64,000 nt of DNA. Source: Pelobates cultripes. Lineage: Eukaryota > Chordata > Amphibia > Anura > Pelobatidae. A program made the translations under genes and the position numbers. The notes under the pieces are model-generated. The model worked only from the letters and a program-made list of their open reading frames with translations, did no database searches and was not told the origin of the DNA. Of this stretch, positions 10,656-22,545 are shown one piece after another (position 1 is the first letter of the stretch; each line of letters begins with the position of its first letter). The stretch lies in NCBI GenBank assembly GCA_933207985.1, contig OW240916.1, positions 321,004,363-321,068,362 on the forward strand, in the 5' to 3' direction.

Positions 10656-11194
10656 AGGGACACTATAGTCACCAAAACAATGTTAGCTTAATGAAGCAGT
10701 TTTGGTGTGAAGAACATGCTCCTGCAATCTCAATGCTCAATTCTCTGCCCTTTAGGAGTTAAATAACTTTTTCATGCAGCACTAGTCACACCTCCCTGCA
10801 TGTGGCTTACACAGCCTTCCTAAACACTTCCTGTAAAGAGTTATCTAATGTTTACACTTCCTTTATTGCAAATTCTATTTAATTTAGAATTTCTTATCTC
10901 TTGCTCTGTTAATAGACTGTAGACCCTACAGGAGTTTCTTGGGTATATTTAAAGTTCCATTTACAGAGCAGCAGATAAAAACCTTTAAAGTAAGTTACAA
11001 TCGATTTGAAAAATGTAACTATTTTATTTCATGCAGGTTGTTAAGTCACAGTGTGGCTAGGGCTGCATAAACAGAAACACAGGCGATTTAACTCCTAAAT
11101 GGCAGAGAACTGAGCAGTGAGACTTCAGAGGTATGATCTATACACTAAAACTGCTTCATTATGCTAAAGCTGTTTTGGTGACCATAGTGTCCCT
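10656..11194. mobile_element. T2/Kolobok-type MITE, long foldback
   Basis: Both ends carry AGGGACACTATAGTCACC or its complement, directly flanked by TTAA (10652-10655 and 11195-11198). The interior is symmetric: the blocks reading GAAGCAGTTTTGG, CATTTAGGAGTTAA and the CTCTGTTAATAG region recur inverted. TTAAAGGRR ends are the described signature of T2 (Kolobok) MITEs in Xenopus. A second copy of the same family lies at 16045-16588. Confidence 0.85.
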
Positions 11195-11198
11195 TTAA

Positions 11199-11271
11199 CC
11201 CCTTAAGGACACATGACATGTGTGACATGTTATGATTCCCTTTTAGTCCAGAAGCTTGGTCCTTAAGGGGT
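11199..11271. mobile_element. Short TTAA-flanked palindromic MITE
   Basis: The ends CCCCTTAAGGAC and GTCCTTAAGGGG are inverted copies, with TTAA at 11195-11198 and 11272-11275. The left TTAA is shared with the adjacent T2 MITE, so the two elements abut. Confidence 0.75.
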
Positions 11272-11710
11272 TTAATTATGTCCCAACTACTAACCTCGTT
11301 GTGGCAGAGGGGGGACACTAGGATGCTCTGCTTCAGGTTTGAGAAATTCGAGAAAGAAAAACATCCAAAAATAGTCAGGAATTATCAATTTTTTTGCCGA
11401 TAGAATTGTATTCAAGTCTTACTATGAGCATTTGCCATACTCCGGGAGAATCTCTCTATTTACCATGATAATCTACCCTCTCACACCAGGAATCTGTGCA
11501 TCCACCTAGAGACCCTGCTAACCTGTCCAGTCACTCAAAGCTCTGAGGAACTGCCCATTCAATCAGAGAACCTCAGAATCTGACCATTTACCCTGACAAT
11601 CGCCACATTCTCCTTGAGAATCACCACTTCCCGTATATAGGATACGAATGTGCCCATTCTGTGAATATTATCATTTATTGGATGCTGTCCATCTCTGATA
11701 CCCCTGTTTA

Positions 11711-11929
<219 letters not shown>

Positions 11930-12059
11930 TCAGATTACACTAACTGTTCATTAATAGAAGCCTGGTCAGAATGCATACAAAAAGCAGCTGTATTAATAGA
12001 CTCTGTCACTTACGTCTTGATCTAGTCACATACACCTATATCAAAGCATATAATAACGA

Positions 12060-12400
12060 AATCCTGATCTATGCTTACCTGTATCTCGGCAAGAGTTACC
12101 TGTATCCTAATCTGCTGCCTTTCTACATCCTAATCATCAACGTTCTATATCCCAATCCATTCTATATCCTAATCTAATCTATATCCTAATCATCAACGTT
12201 CTATATCCCAATCCATTCTATATCATAATCTAATCCATTCTATATCCTAATCATCAATGTTCTATATCCTAATCTAATCTATATCCTAATCATCAAAGTA
12301 CTGCATCTTAATCCATTCTATATCCTAATCATCAACTTTTTATATCCCAATCCATTCTATATCCTAATCTAATTAATTCCATATCCTAATCATAAAAGTT
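12060..12400. repeat. Minisatellite of TATATCCTAATC-type units
   Basis: Irregular tandem copies of CTATATCCTAATCATCAACG and CTATATCCCAATCCATT repeat about ten times. Confidence 0.85.
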
Positions 12401-15190
12401 CAGAGAATGGACTTTAATATTGGACATTTAATACAAAGGGAGTATATTTGTTTCAGTTTGTTTGATCCATTGGACTATACATCTGAGTGTAGCTTTTTAG
12501 AAAGGAGTATATAAAGTTACATGTATTTTTATTGAATTAAAGTTCTGTAGTTCTGTAGCATCCTGTATTGAGACCAGGATCAATTATAGGATGAAACCTA
12601 CAACAATACTAGTGCTCTCTTACCCCAATTTATTGTGGATTAAATCTGTACCTATAACTTTAGAGTGGAAGCTCTTTGGACAAGCAACTTGTTTTAGTAT
12701 GAGTTAAATAAGAACTGTTAACCATGTTGTACACCCCTACAGAATATTGTGGACCATTACAACTAAATTATAATATCTATTAATTCGGCTACTGTATAAA
12801 AATATGTTACAAGATCACCTTTTGTCACTGCAATAGTTGAGGTTTTTTTTTTTAATTATTATTATTATTTTAGTACATGCCCATCAGACTGGTCTCTTTC
12901 CTAAAATGTGAGCATTGTAAAGGTGCATTCAATAAGCCACTACCTATACACCTCTGGGCCAGGGAAGCTACAATCTATCTCAGCAGGAGAGGACATGGAC
13001 ACGTACTATTATGAGTACGTTGTATTTATTAAACATAATAAATTGTAAACAAATCTGGTGACATTTTGACAATTTGCATTCTATGCCAGCGCATGCAACC
13101 TTGATTTGAAGTACAGCGCTGCGGCATACATTGGTGCTTTATAAATGGCAGTATTAATCACATTGATTGTTCTTTTAGTAATTATTCTACAGTATGAGGG
13201 CCAGCGGCATGTGGCTCAGTAAGTTATTAATTCTTCTAACAACACCAAATGAGGGGAAGGAGGAACGCCCAAAGCGCTTCATGGTATTTAAAGACTCCTC
13301 GACAAAATAAAACACACCAGTTCAAGGGATGGGAAGGTCCTTGGAAGATGTTTTTGTATATTTTTAAAGAAACAGGGACCTTTCAGGCACTTTCAGTCTG
13401 CTATGTGATAGATAAGTAGTTATTTATTCTGAGGCCTCTATCCAACCAGCCATTGTGTGAAGACTCTCTTATGGTTTATTGTGGATCCTAGAGACCCCAA
13501 ATATTGATTATTTATCTATATATATATTGCGTGGGAGGGAGGAGGTTTAAAACAGATGCATGGCTATTAAACTTGTTTACTAATAATCACATTTTTTTTT
13601 TGACAACCAATTTTTTTTTTTTTATTGTAAACAAAAATCAGGGACTCTTTCCATTTTCTGACGGTTTTAGGGTTAGCGAGCCCATTTGGGAAGAACTGTT
13701 CAAGTAATTGTCAGACAAAAAGAGAAGTGAAACAGAATACTTTCATGTTGGTCAAAAAGTGGCAGAAATATTGCTAAATCCATTGTGTCACAGAAAAAAA
13801 TGGAATATATTCAAATTTGCCATTTATGGTGCAAAAGAAGAATCAGATGGAAAAAAAACCCCAATCTGACTGATTCTATAAATTGTGCCGAAAATTCACC
13901 AAAAATTAGAAGTATAAATGTTGGTGACACTTTGATAAATCTTCCCCAATGAATGTGTCCCAACTAGTGGGGCCATACTAAAATATCATGGGAACACAGT
14001 TAAGAACTACTGATTAATGACAAACTATTCACGTACTGCCAATTACCTCCAGATAGTATAATTACGTAAATTAAGACCACACTAGTCAAAGTGCTAATTA
14101 ATACCAGACCATATATTTAAATGAATTAATACCAAATGAGTTAAAAGAACACCCCCAAAGCATCGTAAACATGAGCATTCTGGCACCACCCCATGGTAAC
14201 AAGTCAAACCGTTTTAGCATGGGTCCCGTCTCCACCTGCTGGGGAAGACTGGATACTGAAGACCAGTGATTATCTGTCTCTCTCAGCTCAGCGGGATGTA
14301 GTGGTTATGGTGCTCAGAGTGTTACTTTAACGTGTCAATTCGTGTCAGCTGGTATCATTACAAAGATGAATGTCAAATGTCACAGTCATCATTTAGGTTA
14401 GTGACAGACAGTACAAATATTAATAGTAAACTAATCACTGCATCAATTACTGCCAGATAGTGTCATTATATAGATGAAACTAATTAACGTGCCCATTAGT
14501 GCCAGATGATTGCGTAGATTAACTGAGCCAATCATTGTGTAAAATAGCGTCACGCAGTATAATCACTGTTTAGGAACGGTTTGAAATAAATCAGGGGTTT
14601 TCCTGGTGACTTGCCCCCTCATCTACAGCTGCATTGATAATGCACAACTAACACACCCCCCAGCACTCTCAGCCAATCATCACCGTCCACTTTGGAAGAA
14701 ATTTACACTAATAATATGGATGTGTTAATTCCACATTATCAATGCGGCCAGGGAGGTAGTGGTCTTGGAAGAGCCCCAGTCCTGCCGGTTACCAGAAAAC
14801 CTACTAAATGGTTTGACAATAAACCAGTGGATCAGAGTCAGGGCACGTTAAAGCGAACCTATCTGAATAAAATATTTAATTTTGTGACTATAGGTTCCCA
14901 TCTGCGCACTCCACTTTGTCCTGATAACTGACTCCTTCGCTGCACCCTCCAGCTCCGCCTGCGATGATATCATCATCCAAACGCAGAGCTTCTCCAATTA
15001 AATACGGCCATCTGATTCCCAAACCAAGTTTTACTCGGTCTGGAGGAGGAAGTTCATCTAGTGGCTGCCTGGAAGACCGTAACTAGAGGTGGATTTAACT
15101 CTGCAGTGAAAATATTGCAGTTTCTATAAAACGGTTTTACATTGCAGGGTTACAATGACAGGACCACTGCACCCAGACCATCCATGAGAT
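12401..15190. other. No gene recognised
   Basis: AT-rich, mostly unique sequence with short homopolymers and ATT runs. Open frames (for example 13504-13707 and 14692-14931, plus) have no recognisable domain. No exon of PHF24 was seen. Confidence 0.45.
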
Positions 15191-15194
15191 GACT

Positions 15195-15538
15195 ATTGTA
15201 GTGACTCCATGAGTGTAGTGACTGGGTCAGTGTAGTGGCTGGGTGAATGTAGTGACTGGGTCAGTGTAGCAGCTGAGTCAGTGTAGCGGCTGAGTCAGTG
15301 TAGAGGCTGGGTCAGTGCCGTGACTGGGTGATTGTAGTGGCTGGGTCAGTGTAGTGACTGGGTGAGTGCAGTGGCTGGATCAGTGCAATGACTGGGTCAA
15401 TATAGTGACTGGTTGATTGTTGTGGCTGGGTCAGTATAGTGACTGGGTGATTGTAGTGGTATAGTGGCTGGGTGGTTGAAGTGGCTAGGTCAGTGTAGAG
15501 GCTGGATTAGTGTAGTGGCTGGGTCGGTATAGTGACCT
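15195..15538. repeat. Minisatellite, AGTGTAGTGGCTGGGTC units
   Basis: About 18 tandem units of roughly 18-20 bp with the pattern GTGTAGTGACTGGGTCA and variants. Confidence 0.88.
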
Positions 15539-16044
15539 GCTATGGTGCCAAGAATCCAAATGCACCACCCCTTGCTTATTTGTCAGCAATTAGAAAAACT
15601 AGAAGGCTCTCTTCAACAACAAGAGACATTGATACTTCTCCCCATTGAGCCAGTTACTGCAAACAGAATCATTCTCTTAACTGACTATTTTTTTTTTAAA
15701 AAGATTTTGTTAGTGTCACTCAATATCACCACAAAGATAATTGAAGTCATGTTTATTGCATTAACTTACCAGACATAAGTTATATACCAGACCCAGTATA
15801 TTACTGGCAACCAGGATTATTGTATTAACGTGTGCCACCCAGTGTTTAATTACAAGCTAGGTACCAGTCAGTGTGCTAGGCACCCATCTGCCAAGACCAG
15901 TCAATTGTGAGCACTATACTCCCATGCCCTTGGGTCCAAGCCGCCTGGTGAATTTAGAGTGACTTTTGAAATCAAGGCCAAAATAGAAGAAATGAAAAAT
16001 TCTCCCAGTCAGCTATGCTTCAAGTTCGGCTGTTTTAGCCTTAA

Positions 16045-16588
16045 ATGGATACAATATAGGCATCAAAACAACTTTGTTGAATGAAGCAGTTTTGGTCATG
16101 CCCTGACGTTTCACTGTTCAATTATCTGCCATTTAGGAGTTAAATCACTTTGTTTCTGTTTATGCAGCCCTAGCCACACCTCCCCTGGCTGTGACTGATA
16201 CCGCCTGCATGAAAACATAATGGTGTTATTTTCAATCAGATATAACAAACATCATCATTTCTTTATTTCCTGCTCTGTAAATTGAGCTGTAATTACATAC
16301 AGGAGGCTCTTGCAGGGTCTAGTAAGCTATTAACAGAGCAGGAGATAAGAAAATCTAAATAAAAAAAACAGAATTTGCAATAAAGGAAGTCTAAACATTA
16401 GATGACTCTTTACAGGAAGTGTTTAGGAAGGCTGTGTAACACATGCAGGGAGGTGTGACTAGAGCTGCATAAACCAAGTTATTTAATTCCTAAATGGCAG
16501 AAAACTGAGCAGTGAGATTGCAGGGACTTGATCTATACACCAAAACTGCTTCATAAAATTAAATTGTCTTTTTGTCTATAGTGTCCCT
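16045..16588. mobile_element. T2/Kolobok-type MITE, second copy, diverged left end
   Basis: Homologous throughout to the element at 10656-11194: the same GAAGCAGTTTTGGT, CATTTAGGAGTTAA, GTGTTTAGGAAGGCTGTGTA blocks. The right end is intact (ATAGTGTCCCT then TTAA at 16589-16592). The left end is mutated (TTAAATGGATACAATATAGG). This is an older copy. Confidence 0.8.
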
Positions 16589-16592
16589 TTAA

Positions 16593-17440
16593 ATTTTAAA
16601 TTAACTTTGATTTTTAATAATCTTGTAATCTTTATGTTCAGATCTTGCTCAGAGCAGCGCATAGGGTTAACCAGTATTATGGGATAAGTAGGATGCACCC
16701 AGCAGTACCATGAACAGATAGATTATCCTCGCAGTAAATTAAATCTATATATTGCTTTTCAGTGAGTGATGTCCTGTCAAAGTAAAGCACTGCTGAGCTC
16801 AGATCAATCATATGATTACTTCTGATGTGAAAGGTTTGCATAATGTAAACACAGGTAATCAAACAATCACTTTGCTTTTAAGACGAGTGGAGAAATAAAT
16901 ATATAATTAACGTAAGGTGGGCTCCTTCCACTGATTGCTAGCTCTGCAGATCAGGGATATCCTCCATGCCAATGCATGACTTGAATTCTTGCACGGTTTG
17001 GCTCTGATGTGTGTCTGGTGTGTGGCTTTCCAGAAGATGAAAGCTATGTTCTCTCACTGCGGGGCAGGAGATAATTACAAGCAGAGAGCAGAATGCCTAT
17101 CACTGCAAGGAAAACCGGCAGCTCGCTTTATCCACCACCGAGAATCTGAGCTCGGAGACTTCAAAGACAAAATCCCGCTTAGTTACATCAAGCTTAACCC
17201 TTTAGGGCTATTGAAACTGACATGCATATCTATAATCAAGACACATTTCTATGCAGTTTCTTTTAGATTACATCTCTATATTCACAACGTGTTTTCTCCT
17301 TGTTCTTTCACATTATTTACTTTTCTCTGCCCCAGAAAGTGAAGCTTTATACAATTATACTCCCCATTCATACAGCTACATACACACACTGTAACAATGC
17401 ACTAATAAAACAAAGCTGGTAAAACTGCAAATTTAAAATG
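16593..17440. other. No gene recognised
   Basis: Unique sequence. A 117-codon open frame (16989-17342, plus) has no domain I recognise and no supporting context. Confidence 0.4.
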
Positions 17441-17443
17441 TAC

Positions 17444-18338
17444 AACATCATTATAGCCATAGTAATGGTGCCATAATCATTAGAGTGCTACATTGATATA
17501 GTGTCAGCCATAATGCTACACCTTCTTAGAGAGCTACATTGTTACAGTGTCAGCCATGATGGTACACCTTCTTAGAGTGCTACATTGATATAGTGTCAGC
17601 CATAATGCTACACCTTCTTAGAGTGCTACATTGTTACAGTGTCAGCCATGATGGTACACCTTCTTAGAGTGCTACATTGTTACAGTGTCAGCCATAATGC
17701 TACACCTTCTTAGAGTGCTACATTGTTACAGTGTCAGCCATAATGGTACACCTTCTTAGAGCGCTACATTGTTACAGTGTCAGCCATAATGCTACACCTT
17801 CTTAGAGTGCTACATTGTTACAGTGTCAGCCATAATGGTACACCTTCTTAGAGTGTTACATTGTTACAGTGTCAGCCATAATGCTACACCTTCTTAGAGT
17901 GCTACATTGTTACAGTGTCAGCCATAATGGTACACCTTCTTAGAGGGCTACATTGTTACAGTGTCAGCCATAATGGTACACCTTCTTAGAGTGCTACATT
18001 GATACAGTGTTAGCCATAATGGTACAGCTTCTTAGAGAGCTACATTGTTACAGTGTCAGCCATGATGGTACACCTTCTTAGAGTGCTACATTGATACAGT
18101 GTTAGCCATAATGCTACACCTTCTTAGAGTGCTACATTGTTACAGTGTCAGCCTTGATGGTACACCTTCATAGAGTGGTAAACTGTTACAGTGCCCACCA
18201 GAATGGTACACCTTAGAGTGCTATATTGTTGAAGTGCCTGCCTTAATGTAACACCTTGTTAACAAACTACATTGTTACAGTGTCAGCTAATTATAATGGT
18301 ACACCTTTTTTAGACCGCTACATTGTTACAGTTCTGAT
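17444..18338. repeat. 46-bp tandem satellite
   Basis: Unit of 46 bp containing GTGCTACATTGTTACAGTGT and CAGCCATAATGGTACACCTT, present about 18 times. Units alternate between ATGCTACACC and ATGGTACACC variants, suggesting a higher-order 92-bp repeat in the central part. The right end degrades. Confidence 0.92.
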
Positions 18339-18420
18339 CTTTACTCTCCATCATCAACTCCTAAACCTACACTCCATCAACTATTTTCAGCTTGCAGACA
18401 ATTTGTAGGCTTTGTTTTAA

Positions 18421-18709
18421 AGGGACACTATAGTCACCAGAATAACTACAGCTTATTTACAGCCTTTTGCTGTAAAGACGTCTTTTCAGAGAAAATGCAG
18501 TGTTTACATTAGAGCCTAGGAATACCTCCACTGGTCACTCCTCAGATGGCTACTAGAGGTACTTCCTGGGGCAGTGCTACAGAATTAAATACAAGCAAGA
18601 TTTTACTATATTTAGGGAGGCAAGGGGGTTGGGGCACGGGGGCTAGATGGTGGTTTTAACACTATCGGGTCAGGAATACATGTTTGTGTTCCTGACCTAT
18701 AGTGTTCCT
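18421..18709. mobile_element. T2/Kolobok-type MITE
   Basis: Starts AGGGACACTATAGTCACC after TTAA (18417-18420) and ends CTATAGTGTTCCT before TTAA (18710-18713). No coding sequence. Confidence 0.82.
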
Positions 18710-18848
18710 TTAATATATATAATGTGTTTTGAAAAATGTTGGCTTATTTATTTCATATCTCTTACATAGCAACCCTATCTAAGGTTAGCATTGAAAGGAA
18801 GTAAAGGGTCCATTTAGGCAAAATTGAGAACAATTTTTTTGAATTTAA

Positions 18849-19346
18849 AGGGACACTATAGGCACCCAGACCATTTCAGCTCATTATAGTGGTCTGGGTG
18901 CAGTGTACCAGGTCCCTTAACCCCGAAGTGGTAATTATTGCAGGTTTTTAATAAACGGCAATAATTACTTTTGAGGGTTAACTCCACCTCTAGTGGCTGT
19001 CTACAAAAAACAGCCACTAAAGGGACTTCCGGGTCGTTAGGTGATTTTTGGTCGCCTAACTGATGTTGTACCTCCTCATGCTACGCATCTGCATTACCCA
19101 AAACCCCCTAGGAAAGCATTATACAATGCTTTCCTAACGAATAAGTCCTAATGTGAGTGCGGCGCCCTGCACAAATGAGCATTAGGTCCCCCTGCTGGCT
19201 GACGTTGGTGGGGGAGGAGCGGAGCCAAGGGACATTGGCTCTGGAATCACATAAATGACAGAAAGGGGGGAGAGAGGAAAGGGGGCACTATAGGGAGCTA
19301 TTCTGCCAGGAAAACAACTTTGTTTTCCTGACACTATAGTTTCCCT
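18849..19346. mobile_element. T2/Kolobok-type MITE, different interior
   Basis: TTAA-flanked (18845-18848 and 19347-19350) with terminal AGGGACACTATAGGCACC and the complement of AGGGAAACTATAGTGTC. The interior CCAGACCATTTCAGCTCAT is unlike that of the other T2 copies. A second small palindrome (TATAGTGGTCTGGGTGC) lies at the left end. Confidence 0.8.
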
Positions 19347-19439
19347 TTAACAACTTCACTACCCAGCACGTTAGAGTAAAACACAATACCCATAGCACGC
19401 TTTCAAGGAACCATGGAAATTGAAAAGTAACATTTTTAA

Positions 19440-19983
19440 ACTTGGGGCATGTAGTGTGTTGGGTCTATGGATCAGGTGGGGTGTGGGGTGCATGGGAGGT
19501 ATGAAAAGGGATGTATGAATCAAGTAGAATGTGGGCTGCACGCAGAATGAATGGAACAAGTGGAGTGTGGGGTGAATGGAGCAGGTGTAGTGTGGGTACA
19601 TGGAGAAGGTGGGGTGTGGGGTGTATGAAGGCAGGAGGAGTGTTGGGGTGTATGGAGCAGTTGGAGTGTTGGGGTGTATGGAGAAGGTGGGGTGTATGAA
19701 GACAGGAGGAGTGTTGGGGTGTATGGAGCAGGTGGAGTGTGGGTACATGAAGCAGAAGGGGTGTTGGCTGTATGGGAGATTTAAGGTCAGGTGTAAACAG
19801 ATTATGTGTGATGTGTGAAGCTATTGTGCTGTGGGGTATACATAGCCCCTAAGAAGTGGAATGTATGGAGTCAGTGGGGTGTGGAGTGCATGGAGTCAGT
19901 AGGTTGTAGAGTATATGAAGTCACTGTCAGTATGGAGTAGGTTGTATGGAGTCAGTGGGGTGTGGAGTGTATGGAGTCAGTAG
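19440..19983. repeat. Minisatellite, GTGGGGTGTATGGAG units (left half)
   Basis: Irregular G-rich tandem units (GGGTGTATGGAGCAGGTGGAG) grade into GGAGTCAGTGGGGTGTGGAG units. The array continues after the LTR element that interrupts it at 19984. Confidence 0.85.
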
Positions 19984-21567
19984 TGTTACGGTACCCTCAG
20001 CATGAAATGTACAAACCGCCGTTTAGTGAATGCTCCCTGTTCGCAATAACATAGGCTGCACGCGTATCCAGTATAATCATGCGAACCGCAAGCAAGGGAA
20101 CGCTGCAAACTCACGAACGGGATCTGTATGGGCACTTCACTCCACAAGCTCCAAACTCACGAATCGCCAATATTAGCCGAACGCAGGTATCTCCCAAGCG
20201 GCTAATAATCCCATCCAGCAGTCTCTAATCGTCGGTAATAAATCCCCCCAATAACGAGAGAAAGCTCTGCATTGAGGGTAAAACATGTGGGTTTACTGTG
20301 GGCTACCCGCCCGTATTTATGCAGGTCTCCCACTTGGTGGACACTCCCCTAGTGGACCAAATGGGAGACTGTGACAATAGACAGACATATGGCAATTTAG
20401 GAACTCACAGACACAAAATATTCCCAGCATGCAGTAGTAATTCCTCCCCTCTGCTCTGGAGATAATTGAGAAGTAATTCAATTATCTCCAGGACAGAGGC
20501 AAATCGCCATTTTAAATTCAACACATAAAACACATAAACACATAAAAATACATAACTTTACATTTGTCGAATGCTACCCATTCGTATAACATATCCCCAG
20601 ATAGCCTGGATCTGAGTGCATATTATTGGCGAATAGCGCTCAGATCCCATACGCATAGTTCAATCGCCATAGAGTCAAAGTCTATTACAGTTCTTGGTAT
20701 GCGATTGACTCCATGGGAAGGCTATCTGGGGTAAGTCCATTCGTGCATTTAAACCTCCCGAACGGCCGGTGTTCGCACACTTCTGTCGATTGAGAAGGGA
20801 GGTCGGCGGCTTCAGCGGTGTTTCAGTTAGAAACATAGAAACATAGAATGTGACGGCAGATAAGAACCATTCGGCCCATCTAGTCTGCCCAATTTTCTAA
20901 ATACTTTCATTAGTCCCTAGCCTTATCTTATAGTTAGGATAGCCTTATGCCTATCCCACGCATGCTTAAACTCCTTTACTGTGTTAACCTCTACCACTTC
21001 AGCTGGAAGGCTATTCCATGCATCCACTACCCTCTCAGTAAAGTAATACTTCCTGATATTATTTTTAAACCTTTGTCCCTCTAATTTAAGACTATGTCCT
21101 CTTGTTGTGGTAGTTTTTCTTCTTTTAAATATAGTATCCTCCTTTACTGTGTTGATTCCCTTTATATATTTAAATGTTTCTATCATATCCCCCCTGTCTC
21201 GTCTTTCCTCCAAGCTATACATGTTAAGATCCTTTAACCTTTCCTGGTAAGTTCCATGAAATCAATGCCAAACACTGCTGGTCTTTCGCATGGTTTAAAA
21301 TGGCCACCGCCTCGTGGTCAACATACGAACGACGACCACCCTGTATTCGGTTTTAATTGAGAAGTGTCTGTGGTTAACCGCAACGTTCTAATTGGGATCA
21401 ATAGGTTAACCAGCAGCACTCTTCTCTTCTGGGTGGCCGTCCGTTCGGCAGTGTTGTTCGGCGGAAAAGTCAATTCACGGAACAGGGGCATACGAACGGG
21501 TAATTTCGTGGCAAAGGCAAAACAGATGAATCCAGCAATCTTAGTCTATACAGATGGATCTGTCACA
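19984..21567. mobile_element. LTR-type insertion (probable solo LTR) in a satellite
   Basis: The element begins TGTTACGG and ends CTGTCACA, the TG...CA form of LTRs. It is flanked by the 5-bp duplication AGTAG (19979-19983 and 21568-21572), which exactly restores the satellite unit. A related sequence lies at about 44830-45970. Comparison shows that the 20829-21247 segment is a later insertion. No gag or pol was found, so it is a solo LTR or a non-coding derivative. TTTATT on the plus strand and CGAACG-rich blocks suggest transcription on the minus strand, but orientation is not certain. Confidence 0.75.
20829..21250 (-). pseudogene. LINE RT C-terminal fragment (CR1/L2-like), nested in LTR
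   Basis: The minus-strand frame (20923-21222) reads SLEERRDRGDMIETFKYIKG, then GHSLKLEGQRFKNNIRKYYF, then RVVDAWNSLPAEVVEV. This is the tail that follows the RT domain in CR1/L2-like non-LTR retrotransposons. The RT itself is absent. The related LTR copy near 45600 lacks this segment at the corresponding position, so this is a secondary 5'-truncated insertion. Confidence 0.7.
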
Positions 21568-22545
21568 AGTAGGTTGTAGAGTATATGAAGTCACTGTCAG
21601 TATGGAGTAGGATGTATGGAGTCAGTGGGGTGTGAAGTGCATGGAGTCAGTAGGTTGTAGAGTATATGAAGTCACTGTCAGTATGGAGTAGGATGTATGG
21701 AGTCAGTGGGGTGTGGAGTGTATGGAGTCAGTAGGTTGTAGAGTATATGAAGTCACTGTCAGTATGGAGTAGGATGTATGGAGTCAGTGGGGTGTGGAGT
21801 GCATGGAGTCAGTAGGTTGTAGAGTATATGAAGTCACTGTCAGTATGGAGTAGGATATATGGAGTCAGTGGGGTGTGGAGTGTATGGAGTCAGTAGGTTG
21901 TAGAGTATATGAAGTCACTGTCAGTATGGAGTAGGTTGTATGGAGTCAGTGGGGTGTGGAGTGCATGGAGTCAGTAGGTTGTATGGAGTCAGTGGGGTGT
22001 GGAGTGTATGGAGTCAGTAGGTTGTAGAGTATATGAAGTCACTGTCAGTATGGAGTAGGATGTATGGAGTCAGTAGGTTGTAGAGTATATGAAGTCACTG
22101 TCAGTATGGAGTAGGTTGGATGGAGTCAGTGGGGTGTGGAGTGTATGGAGTCAGTAGGTTGTATGGAGTCAGTGGGGTGTGGAGTGTATGAAGTCAATAT
22201 GGAGTAGGATGTATGGAGTCAGTGGGGTGTGGAGTGTATGGAGTCAGTAGGTGGTAGAATATATGAAGTCACTGTCAGTATGGAGTAGGTTGGATGGAGT
22301 CAGTGGGGTGTGGAGTGCATGGAGTCAGTAGGTTGTAGAGTATATGAAGTCAGTATGGAGTAGGTTGGATGGAGTCAGTGGGGTGTGGAGTGTATGGAGT
22401 CAGTAGGTTGGATGGAGTCAGTGGGGTGTGGAGTGTAGGGAGTCAGTAGGTTGTAGAGTATATGAAGTCAATATGGAGTAGGATATATGGAGTCAGTAAG
22501 GGGTATGGAGTCAGTGGGGTGTTGTATATATGGAGCAAATGAACT
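21568..22545. repeat. Minisatellite with 81-bp higher-order unit (right half)
   Basis: Repeats of GGAGTCAGTAGGTTGTAGAG, then TATATGAAGTCACTGTCAGT, then ATGGAGTAGGATGTAT, then GGAGTCAGTGGGGTGTGGAG make an 81-bp unit. There are about ten copies, several with internal deletions. This continues the array at 19440-19983. Confidence 0.9.

Noticed and set aside
17444..18338. Possible CRISPR-like array
   Set aside because: Units are contiguous, with no unique spacers, and the sequence is from a eukaryote; it is a satellite.
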